64,000 bases of DNA from contig WNNJ02001396.1 in the NCBI GenBank assembly GCA_012934845.2, forward strand, positions 204,320-268,319. Direction: 5' to 3'. Positions 28,601-40,600 of the stretch are shown here, in pieces (position 1 is the first letter of the stretch; the number at the start of each line of letters is the position of its first letter). A program made the translations under genes and the position numbers. The stretch comes from Pomphorhynchus laevis. Its lineage: Eukaryota; Acanthocephala; Palaeacanthocephala; Echinorhynchida; Pomphorhynchidae. The notes under the pieces were generated by a model. The model saw nothing but the letters and a program-made list of their open reading frames with translations, ran no database searches and was not told where the DNA came from.

Positions 28601-31600
28601 TCATCATGATAGTGTCAATGAGTCTTTTCATAGACAAGGGAGCGATATTTGTTATACGTTTGTATGATACTATGTGGCATTACGTATAGTTAAGGTAGGT
28701 TTATTGTATTAATCGTAATTGAAAAATAGTCGAATGTTTTGGACCATAATGTGCTAATTGGCAGATATGTAATTGTGAAATTACCATTGTAAATAATGCT
28801 ATGTATTGTTAAAAACAATTTTAAATAAAAGAGCTAATTGTAACTAGATCAACTTATATATTTTTAAAGCATAAGTAACGATTTTAAACGGTAGAATTAT
28901 ATCACTTAACCGAGGCTAGACATTTTGTATTTTAAATTAATAAATGGAAACATTTTTATCTTTAATACGAATTATTATAGCCCAGTATTTGCACATAATT
29001 GAGCTTAATTAATAAAATTTAAAATGGAAACACGTTTAATATATTTTTAATTTATACATCTATATATGTATATTTTTATATATTTAAATTTACATTTCTA
29101 TAATTTTTAATGTAAAGATATTTGAATTAATATTTTATTTTAAAAATATTTAAAATAATTAGAATTATTTTATAGCGTTTGCTTTTGAAGCAAAAGCTAT
29201 CGACGAAACAGAATAATGATGAAATCGTGATCATGCAAAATCGTAAATTCTTGATTAAGAGAATGAATAATCTTTTATAAACCAAATATTTTACTAAATA
29301 TTTCTCAGTTATTATCTTTATTATTATCCATAATATATAGATAATATCTATCATCCATATAATTAATATCCAACATTGTATCTAAGTTTGTAATATCATA
29401 CACATTTTAGGTATCTAATTATCAAAGTACATATGTATTTAATAGATATCTTGCTCGTGTACACATTTTTAAACTTTCTTAATCTAAAATTAAACTATTA
29501 AATTAAATTATTTTTAAAATGTTTTAAAAATAATATACGTATATTTAATTATCTTTAAAATAATTAATATTATTTGAAAGATAGTTGACTTGTTACAGTT
29601 GTGATCTACCACAAATATTTACTGTTTAGCAGTAAAAAATTTAACTTGGAGTTTACATATATTTTTAATATTTTGATTATTCATATATTTTACAATTTTC
29701 TCCTTGTTTTTTTTGGTAAAATAAACAATTGCAAAAAATACGTTCAGTATTTCCGACAGAGATTATTATACGTGAAAACAAAGCCTACAAATCAATAAGG
29801 AAACTTGTGAATGGTGATCATTAGAAAACTAACGAGTAAGATTGCTGTTAGATCCTGTCGGTAAATATCGAGATGAAAATGTAATTTCAAACTGATAAAA
29901 ACAACTCAAATATGATATGTAATTGTGAAATTACCATTGTAAATAATGCTATTTATTGTTAAAAACAATTTTAAATAAAATAGTTAATTGCAACTAGATC
30001 AACTTATATATTTTTAAAGCATAAGTAACGATTTTAAACGGTAGAATTATATCACTTAACCGAGGCTAGACATTTTGTATTTTAAATTAATAAATGGAAA
30101 CATTTTTATCTTTAATACGAATTTTTATAACCCAGTATTTGCACATAATTTAGTTTAATTAATAAAATTTAAAATTTCATCTTTTAGTTTAAAGTTGCAG
30201 TTTATTTACTGATCTAATTTATTATAATTTACATTTGGAAGGAAAATGTATTGCTTTTATATAGCCAATTCTACTTGTGGTAGAGGTCGAGTTTGTCAAA
30301 TTTGAAATTGCTTTGTATATAAACAATACGTTAATGATTTGTATTTTTTATTGAACATTACAAAAATCTCTGCAAATACTCATTTACGGTGAATTTCCAA
30401 AAGCATGAAGTATTTAAATATTTTACATAAATATTTTTAATACATACATTTTCATGTAAAGTTTAAATTTAGCGGACAGATAATTATCTAATTAAATCTA
30501 ATTCAATTATAGGACGTAACACTTTATCGGATTTTATAGACTGATTCGGTATTCAAACACAATTGACAGTTTGAATAAATGACGAACATTTTTCTGTAAC
30601 TCGAAAATTTTCTACAACTCAAACTACAACTCGAACATTTTTCTAAAACTCAAAATACTATTTGCAAAACGTAATAATTAAGTAATTAATGCTAAAATGA
30701 TTTTAGAAGTCATTGGGAAACTTTTCAAATACATATATTTAAGTAAATCATACCTTTACTTGCTTATCTCGGGATGCTGTTGCAATAAGTTCCTTGTGCT
30801 CTAGATGCCAATCAATGCTTAATATTGGATCAGTATGTGCGGTTAACAAATTTTCTGGTTTGTCGTTACGGCGGATGTCCCATATCTAAACTCTTGTGAA
30901 GATTATATTTTCTATTAGATTGAAATTTCGAATTTTAATTTCTAATAAATCAATTTTTAAAGCCATTTGGTTATTATTTAATAAATGTTTAAACTAAATA
31001 TTATTACGATCCTAATCTTTATTACTGATTTAAGTAAATTTCAAAATTAAAATTTCGAATTTTGACAATTTAAAAGTCACTAATGTTTATTGCTAATTGT
31101 GTTAGCAATAACATTAGTTTAAGTATCTCTACATTACTGATTTCGTAATATCATTGTAAAATTTATATATTTTTTAAAGAAAAAAATTTAGTTATAAACT
31201 CTAAAGTATTTATTAATTCAGCTGATTAATAAATTTTATTAATATATGATGAGTTAAAATTAAACGCAAAATTTGTATTAATTTGTAAATTTGTATTGCT
31301 TGGTCATTTTTTCTGCTTGTATGAGGCGACATCCACGAAATAATCGACAAAACGATACCAGGTACCGTTTCGTCATAAATTTGACTCATCAGTACCAGTA
31401 CCTTCCACTACTGGATGCAGAGGAGGACCGGCAGACGGCACGAGTATGCCAAAAGGTACATAGAGTTAGAAAATTTATAGCAAACTAGGTACATGCTTCA
31501 CCAAAAGGATCATTGGCTAAGAGCACCGGCTAATGCCAGTGCATTCTCTCTATTTATCTGCCAACTTATTTGTACTTTACAAGAAAATGAGAGATTTCCG

Positions 31601-34600
31601 TGCGCATTTTTTCTGTTTGTATGACGTGGCAGCCACGAAAGAATCGACAAAACGATACCAGGTACCGTTTCGTCATTATTTTGACTCATCAGTGCCAGTA
31701 CCTTTCAATACTGGATGCAGAGGAGGACCGGCAGACGGCACGAGTATGTCTAAGGTACTTAGAGCTAGAAAATTTCTAGCAAACTAGGTACATGCTTCAC
31801 TAAAAGGATCATTAGCTAAGAGCACTGGCTAATGCCAGCGCATTCTCTCCATTTATCTGCCAACTTATTTGTATTTTACGAGAAAATGAGAGATTCTTGT
31901 GGGCATCTTTTCTATGAGTCAAAATAATGACGAAACGGTACCTGGTATCGTTTTGTCGATTATTTCGTGGCTGCCACATCACACAAACAGAAAAAATGCC
32001 CACGGAAATCTCTCATTTAATACTGTGATTTATAATTAGCAAAATTTGTATTTTGTGTACTGTGATTAATAATTAATCAGTGATTAATTAATTCTTCTCA
32101 TTCTTTAACTAAGATTAATTGAGAAAAATGATTCGAGATTTATTGAGATAAAGAGGACTAAATAGAAATAATTGACCAAATTTAAAAATACTTTAAATGT
32201 GAGTTTTGATCAACGTGTTGTTTTATACAGTTAGTTGGCATGACTAATGGCAAAGTGCAAATAAACTTAAATAAACAACTGATTGATTACCCAACAAGTG
32301 AATCATCTTATTATTAAAAAATAGCTAGTAATAGGAGTTTTAATCTTAAATATTTAAATATAAAATATTTTATAGAGATAAATATTTTAAATTACCGATA
32401 GTAATCCATTATCGGATCCAGAAGCAAAAACAAAACTGTTGAATGGATGAAACTCCACATCTCTTACACCAGAATCCGTGTAAGCTTGAAACGTCTGGGC
32501 TCGATTTGGCTGTCGTACATCCTGTGAAATTCAGAAACGTATAGACTGGCTAAGCTTATTAATATTAAACTAATTGATTAGTTGAATAATAAGAATTAAT
32601 TAAATAATTGAACTTATTTTAACATATCAATGAGGAGAAAAAAATCATGTCATGTAAGTTTTTGTGCAGAAATCTTTCTGGTGTAATATTTGAGTTATAT
32701 GAATTCTCAGTATTATATCGCAATTACTATAGTCTTAATTATTTGTAATCTTAATTATTATATTTAAATTATTAAATCCTTGTTTGTAGTTGTTCTAAGT
32801 TATATCTATAGATTACGATATCTAAGAAATGAACTGACATATGAAAATTTTATACATCCGTAATTGAAAAGTTGAAACGCTATCACAAACGAAAACAAAT
32901 AATAAGGATATGTTTATAAATATGCTTTATCATCCAGCTTTACGATGCCTTCAACATGATATACAAAATAACGTGAATGAGATACGCGGAACTTGATAAA
33001 TATAAAAGAACGAAGAATATACATTTATAGCAAAAAATAATGGCACAATAAAAACAAAACTTCAAACATCAAATAACAACAAAGAAAAAATAGAAATGGT
33101 CAGTGTACTAAATGCCGTGTACAGAGAACTAAATGTTGCAATAACATAAAAAGACACCACAATGTTTAGCAGCTTGAACACCTTAAGATTCTCCTCTCTC
33201 GTTTACCCAGCATAGTACGCGCCGATTGGATTCTTCGGGATGGGGGGGGTGAGAGACCCCGGGTGATTCAGTCGGAAAGCGGCGTGTTGGTTCGGTTGGG
33301 GAGCTCAAATCCCCTCGGACCTGAGGCCGTAGTTTGGAAGTTGAAGACGGAAGTAAGTTACTGATTGAATTGACTAACTGTGTTTTTGGTGACTGTTTTT
33401 CTGTTTTGCATGTTTCTCCTCAATTTTTTTTTGTATTTAAGAAAATCTTTATTTTATTATTATTAGCTTGAACACAGGGATATGCTATTAGTTAAAGCGG
33501 TCAAAAAATTATGATTCGAAGGGTGTGATATATATGGCGTACTGTGAATTGTGTGAGGCACAATTTGTGAGCGAGAGTGGATTATCGATGAACGTAAGCC
33601 TGAATAATAGAAGAAGCGACTTAAAAAAGAAGTACACTCAACGAAACGCAATACTGAATCATTGTAGTTGAAGTCCACGGTGCAAATGACAAAGATTTAT
33701 TTAAATACGCCCTAATCGAAAGTAATAAAAACTATTTAAAAGCTCGCAGAGCATTGGAACAAAAATGGATGGGCCAACTAATGTGTGATCAGCAAAATAG
33801 AATTAATGTAGAGCAAAGCGGTCATTAGAGGAACGACAATGTTATTAAATAAAAACGCGACAACAAGAAATGCAATGAAATGTGAAGATGTTTATAACTT
33901 GATTTTCTCGCAATGTAAATATTCACTCTGTCTCGTTTTAGATTAAAGAAATTACGAAAAGCAACGATTAAAGAAATTACGAAAAGTAACGATTAAAGAA
34001 ATTACGAAAAGTAATGATGCCGGTCAGAGATGACCGGCATCGCTCATCAGAAGTATGAACAATCTCGATGACGTTTCGGCTGCTTGTGTGACCTTTGAAA
34101 ATAGCATTTCCGATAAATTGCTTAAGTTCCAGTGACAAAAAGCTCGTAAACTGGAGACTTGCTTATCAGACCATCTCCATCCATATCATGCGATTCATTT
34201 GTTGATGTATCGTATCGTTTGTTAAATCCTTAAAAGGATTCGACATCAAAATATCTTACTGTTTGCATCAAAGATGCTTGGACCATAGTTATCAAGTCAT
34301 AGTTACCGTCTTGTTTTACGCTATGCAAACGAGACACCTAAATTACAATCATTAGATTGTAAAGGATTTTTGTATTCTAATAGTGATATGTGTTAATAAA
34401 ATACATATCAAAAATTAAGGCATATCTTACTAAAATTGCACAAGCACCATCTTGAGATCCTGTTAATAAAACGTTTGCATCTATGGGATGAAAATGAATT
34501 CGATTGACTGTCCTAATATGAATATTGTCAACAGTTGATCGTTGCTTTATAATACATAGATCGTTAGATACTTCAATATCAAATAAAAGTATTTTTGGAA

Positions 34601-37600
34601 GAGCAAAGGAAATTGCTACTCTCGTATCTAAAGATATAAAAATAAAGTACTATTTTCTCTTATTATTATATTTACTAATAATATTCATAGCTTTTTCATT
34701 ATAGTGTGATTAATTGGGAAGAATTTAATACAATTTAGACTAGATTTAAATTATTAGAATAAATTATTATTATAATTTAAATCATTTAAATGTAGCAATA
34801 TAATAAAAAGCTCGATTAAAATGTTGACAAAGTGATAATATTTAACGCATTTTACTGTATTAAAATATAAAGTATATTTTTCAAAATTATTTAATTTGAT
34901 AAATAGATTCAATTTCAAATTCTAAAAAAAATAAAAAATCAAGGAGAGCGAATTAGAATAATAAATATATTAGCAGTTGGATAAATACATTAAAGGATAG
35001 AAACACGAAGATGCGTTTAATAGCGCAAATGTGTCTTAGCATTAGCAACAAATTAAAAGTTAGTATAAAATGAGAGAGACAAGATCATATAAAAAGTGAG
35101 TGATTACTCACATATTGATACAATTGTTAATAAAGGCTATTGTAATGAATTATAAAGTTAATATTAAGAATCTTGTTTCGGTACGCTAATAAAATGAATA
35201 ATATTATTTTAATAATATTTTGTTGATTTATATATTTGAAATTTAATATTTCATTTTTATCTTTTATCTTATCTTTATTTTTTATCTTTTATCTTTCGAT
35301 TTTATATACAAATTTTTTTAAAGAAAAAGAGATTTTTTAAAGAGATTTTTTAAAGAGATTATAAGTTTGTATAAAAGAGAAGCAATATAAATTTGTATAA
35401 AAGAAAATTACTAATTTTATGAAGATGCTAACAGAAGTTAACGAAATATAAATAAAGAATCTCCACTTTTCTTTGATCCAGCTCTAATAATTCTTTAAGT
35501 TAAGATTAAGAATCCTGTTTCTGTACGCTAATAAAATGAATTTTATTATGTCACGTTGTAAAAGGATTTTGTTAAAGGATAAATAACGATATAATTAAAA
35601 TATACAGCAATGAAGGACAGTGTAAGAATGTCAAATAATGACTAAAATAAAATATGAAAAATCGAATTTTACAGTTTTAAATTGTATTTATTATTAAAAT
35701 ATTTCCAATATGCCGTAAAGAAAATCTGGACAAAACCTTATATACTTAAAAAAATGACTCATTTATTTAATTAAATGAGTCATATTTAAATGATCATATC
35801 ATTTAAATACATTTTGTTTAATCAAAAAGAAATGAAAGACAATTAGAAAATTAAGACGATAAACAGGCTTGAATGCTAGTTTTATGATAAAAATAATTGT
35901 TTAAATACTTGATTATTGCACTATGATCGAATTTAAATTTATGGCAAATTCAATTAAATTTAATAATAAAATTATTTCTGTGAATAATTAATTTTGAATT
36001 AAAAAAATCGATTAGAAGCTTATACCCTATAATTTTTTATTTCTTAGCACATATCAATATACACTAAATGGTTAACATAAGTAAAGTTACCAGCAGCACG
36101 AGACCAGGCGACATCTGTAACAGCATGACCAAACGGACGATTCTTGCGACTAATCATATCAGTTACTTCACGCAGCTCGTAAAAACACTGATCATCTTCA
36201 TCTTTGATATCAATTGCAAATAGCTTAAAAGCTAACGAATAAAATTGATATTTACATCAGGTTGAAAACTACTTAGTGAGTGATATTTTAAATAAAATAT
36301 ATATTTAGATATTATATCGAAATTTTTATAAAAGAATAAAATATATAAAAAATAATTAAAACTTCTATTATGCCGAAACAATATTTAGATATTTATAATT
36401 TTAAGAAATAATTCAAAACGCAGCTATCAATCAGTATATAATTATAGAATCCTACAGAATCATCATAACCGAAAAATGATATTGAAAAAGTAAATTAAAC
36501 AGTAACAAAATTTATACAGATAAATAAATAAGGATTTTGTTAACAAGTATATAACCACTAAAAAGTTATAAAACGAAAAACACGAAGAAAAAGAAAACAG
36601 AAAACAAAGTCAGTTCAGTCGTTAATGGAGTCTTCATTGTGTCACAACCTCAGGTCCACAGGAATCTGAGCCCTCAAGCCAATCCAACACACCGTTCGCC
36701 GACTAAACCAACCAGGATCCTCACTCCCCCCCGAGGAATCCAATCGAGGCGTACTATACTCGATAATCGCGAGATAAGGAGCTTGAACAAACTTAGCCAT
36801 TGCTCTGGGGGACGTCCTCTTGAAAAGAAGACTAATCCCGAGATAGCCCATGTACCCCAGAGGCGAACTTGGGTTTTCGGATTCAATGACATATGCTGAG
36901 ACCATTTCAAGACCCACCTAGCTTTCTTCAAGATACGTTTGAGTTTATCCAGGTCAGCTTTCGCTGACCAGTTCACCGTAATAGTGAACCCCCTGGTATT
37001 TTTAACTCGACTTGTTAAGGTAGGGAGTGATTGGGGCTGCAAAATGGAGGAAAGTGCAGATAGTGCTAATCTCTTAAGTTTCTTTTTGGTGATAGGGGCG
37101 CCATGAAAGACGACCACCTGCGATTTAGAGGAGTTGAGAACAAGATTAAATATGGGTAGCTGGTCTTTTAATATTTAAAAGAAACAGCTGATGTCAGAGA
37201 CTACATCTCTGCACCTGCGTCCAGATAACAGGGCTGTGGTATTATCAGCATATACCACAAGATGTTGATCGCGTTTAGATTTTTTGTAAAGTATAATGGA
37301 GGCAGCAAGATACAAGATTGGAGAAAAGGGGATCCTTGAGGCACACCCGGAATAGGGTAGAACTGACGTGCATTAGGGTCGTCTTCATAGAAGAATCGCT
37401 TGGTACACAACAATATTTCCACCCTGTTAACAATTCTCGCAGACAACCCAAGGAACATGAGAGAAGAGACAACAAAAGGAATGGAAATGCGGTCAAACAA
37501 AATCAAGAAAGACAGTCACAGCAAGCTGATAACTGTTGTTTTGACAAAACTGATGCCCTTCACCTATTGCTGAGTGGACGAACCGAGCGATCTTTTACGT

Positions 37601-40600
37601 ACCCATGAAAATCTGATGGGATTAAACTTCGACTACTTAGATGGTCGCGGATTTTATGCGCAAGCGCAAAATATTTATACAAATAAATGTTAAGAATGAT
37701 ATCATGTAGTAGTTATTCATCACTTTTGCAGAGTTAATTATAACTCTATTAGGTTTTGTATTAATAAATTTTCTCTGAAATTCGTTGAAATACTTTTTTT
37801 TGCATTGGAATTGTGGGGGTAATTCTAACCAGATGAATTAGTTTCTTAATCGGAGGAAGCTCCGCCATTTCACGATTTAGAACAGTAAAGTTACTAACCT
37901 TAATTTCTTAAGTTTGCATGAGCAGTTATTGACAACAGTGATTAATTTTAAGAATTTACAATTAATAGTGAAAGCTTAAATACATCAAAGATAAACATTT
38001 GGATAAAATAATATATGGAAAAAAATAATATATATATTCATATAGTATGAATATTTTCATATTTCAATGAATATGAATATATTCAGTGAAAAAGGATCTT
38101 GATTACTTTGCATTGTGTTAAGTTAGCTGGCGTGGGATGCCTCCTCCTAGTCCGAACCGGAGGTAAGAAGGTTGCCCTTCCCACACCCAGCCGGACAAGT
38201 TAGAGACACTTGCCCACGGGCATTATGTTCATTTCCCGTCATGACCCCATCTGTCAATATCCATAGGTTTCCATTCTGCTTAGTAATTGTAATAGGAGAC
38301 ACTGCCTTTGAAGAAGGCAGGATTGGTTTCTTGGAAGAGAATGTGAAACTCCTCTTAGAATTCATACTATAAGAATTCGATTTTGCTCTGTTCTTTAAAG
38401 ATTTAGTAACAGGAAGAGAGATTATAGAAGGCTTTGAGGGTGTATTTGCAAAACTGGCAACTAGTAATTCAATCGATCGAGTTGTTTCTTGTTGAAGTGT
38501 TCTAAAGAACTTGAACATTTCGTCCATATTAGGTCTAGATGAGTTACACAACGAATTTGCCGATGCAGGAAGAGAGTAAACATTATTTTTTACTGTATGT
38601 CTTCTCACATAGTCCTTGAATGCTAAACATATTCTTGACCGCACAGGATGTTCAAGGCCGCAATTTGTGCATTTTGCGGCAAGTTTGCATTGTGCGTCAT
38701 AGACGGTTTTTATCAGATCCACAAACACCGCATTTCTTCATCATACCACAGGTGGAGTTCCAGTGTCCCCACATGTGACACTTGTTACAATGTAGAAATG
38801 TAAGATTGTTCGCACTTGCAATTGTAAATTTTAGATTGCAACCCATAAAAGGATTGAATGCTGCATTAGAAGGAGATGAACATTGACCTCTTCGGAATTT
38901 GCGAAAGCAATAGAAAGAGTTTGGTCGTCTTTGTTTTTAATAAATCTAATGTTTTGAATGGAATAACGCTTTTGAAGCTCAACGATATTTCCTTTTTCTA
39001 GGTCGGGCATAATATTAGTAATCCTTACTGACGACATAATAGGCTTTAATACTAGAGTTCCTTTATGGGAACAATTTTCTTTGAAGAACTTATCAAAAGA
39101 GGTGGCTAATTCCGAGCATACGAAGGATATCATGTAGTAGTTATTCATCACTTTTGCAGAGTTAATTATAACTCTATTAGGTTGTGTATTAATAAATTTT
39201 CTCAGAAATTCGTTGAAATACTTTTTTTGCATTGGAATTGTGGGGGTAGTGTTAACCAGATTAACGAGTTCCTTAATCGGCGAAAGCTCTGCCATTTCAC
39301 GATTTAGAACAGTAAAGTTACTAACCTTAGTTTCTTCAGTTTGCATGATCAGTTATTAACAGCAGTAATCAGTCAGCATTCATATAGATAAATGTTAACA
39401 TTATAAATCGTTACATAAAATGGGTGTATATGCTTGTTACAAGATTAAACAATTAAATGCAATAATTTAACAATTACATGAAATTTTAAATGGCGTGATT
39501 CATTAATTATAAAAAAATTTAATAAAGGTATATTATGGCGAGTATCAAAATAATAATTGTGTACAGATTGAATAAAAACTCACGATTTTTGATATTTTAC
39601 AGTGAAGTTTGGATATTATTTTACATTTTTTTTGACGATAATTATTTTGGTTTCATGAATCAGATCAGATAACTCAGTCTAAGTATTTTATACTAAACAT
39701 AAATTCAAAATAAAGATCAATAATTATAAATAACTAATAATTTTATAAAATTTTATGAAATTTATATTTATATCAATTTAAATTTTTAAATTGAAATTTT
39801 AAATAAAGTCAATTTTTATGAATTGACTAATAAATAACAGATGATGTATCAGAATAACAATTAGAGGTCATCAGGAGGATCTGATATATTATCAGCTTTA
39901 GCTCATATTGCTCGACCCCACAGAGCAGCGAAGCCAAATGCATTTCATGGTATATTTCCTCTGATGAAATTTGATTATCTAGTGTACCTTATTCTAACAC
40001 AATGTAAATTATTTATTACCCGTCTATATAATTCTTTTCGCTTAATAACTAAATAGATTCTCAAGTTTTTACAGAATAATAATATTTGAATATCATTCGA
40101 ATAAAAATCATCATAGCAAAATATGCTCAGAGTTAACTGTTATTTCTTCATCCGCATGTAAATGGCTTTTAACAATATATTTTCAGGATCTAGCATATAT
40201 CCGATAGCTTCTATCCAATCCAGCATATTATTAAACCATCCTTGCATGTCATGATTAAGTGAAAGTACGCAGCTATGACGTAGAAAATGTTTGTAAATGT
40301 TTATTTTCGAAATTATTAAATTAAATTTATTTTGAGATTTAATTCATACTCTGATGAATTTTAAATATTATTATTTGTTTTCTATAATTCATTGAGAGAA
40401 TGATTTTTTTATTTGCTTATTTTATAAAACAGGGCAATATCGCTTGCTTTATTAAAGAACGAAAGGGAAATGGAATCAGAAATAGCAATTCGTGTGGGAA
40501 TAAAGACGGAACATGTAACTTCAAGGTGTAATAAATTTTTTATTATTTGTATATTTCTTTTTTTTAACAATGAGACTTATCTATTTAAGAATGTACAAAC

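Larger units (their letters stand above)
31291..31905 (-). repeat. Repeat C, two tandem units of about 300 bp with hammerhead-like core
   Basis: Copies at about 31306-31607 and 31608-31905 align base for base with an offset of 300 in the core. Each has, on the minus strand, CTGATGA-GTCA-(6 nt)-TGAC-GAAA and then a strong hairpin. The rest of the unit (gaggaggaccggcagacgg, cttcac(c/t)aaaaggatca) has no ORF of interest. Tandem arrays of about 300 bp with a hammerhead core are the pattern described for metazoan retrozymes and schistosome satellite elements. Intron 4 of WDR24. Confidence 0.75.

Noticed and set aside
31291-32003. ORFs of 63-84 codons in repeat C
   Set aside because: They follow the repeat units and the inverted copy; no shared protein motif, and they are not maintained between units.
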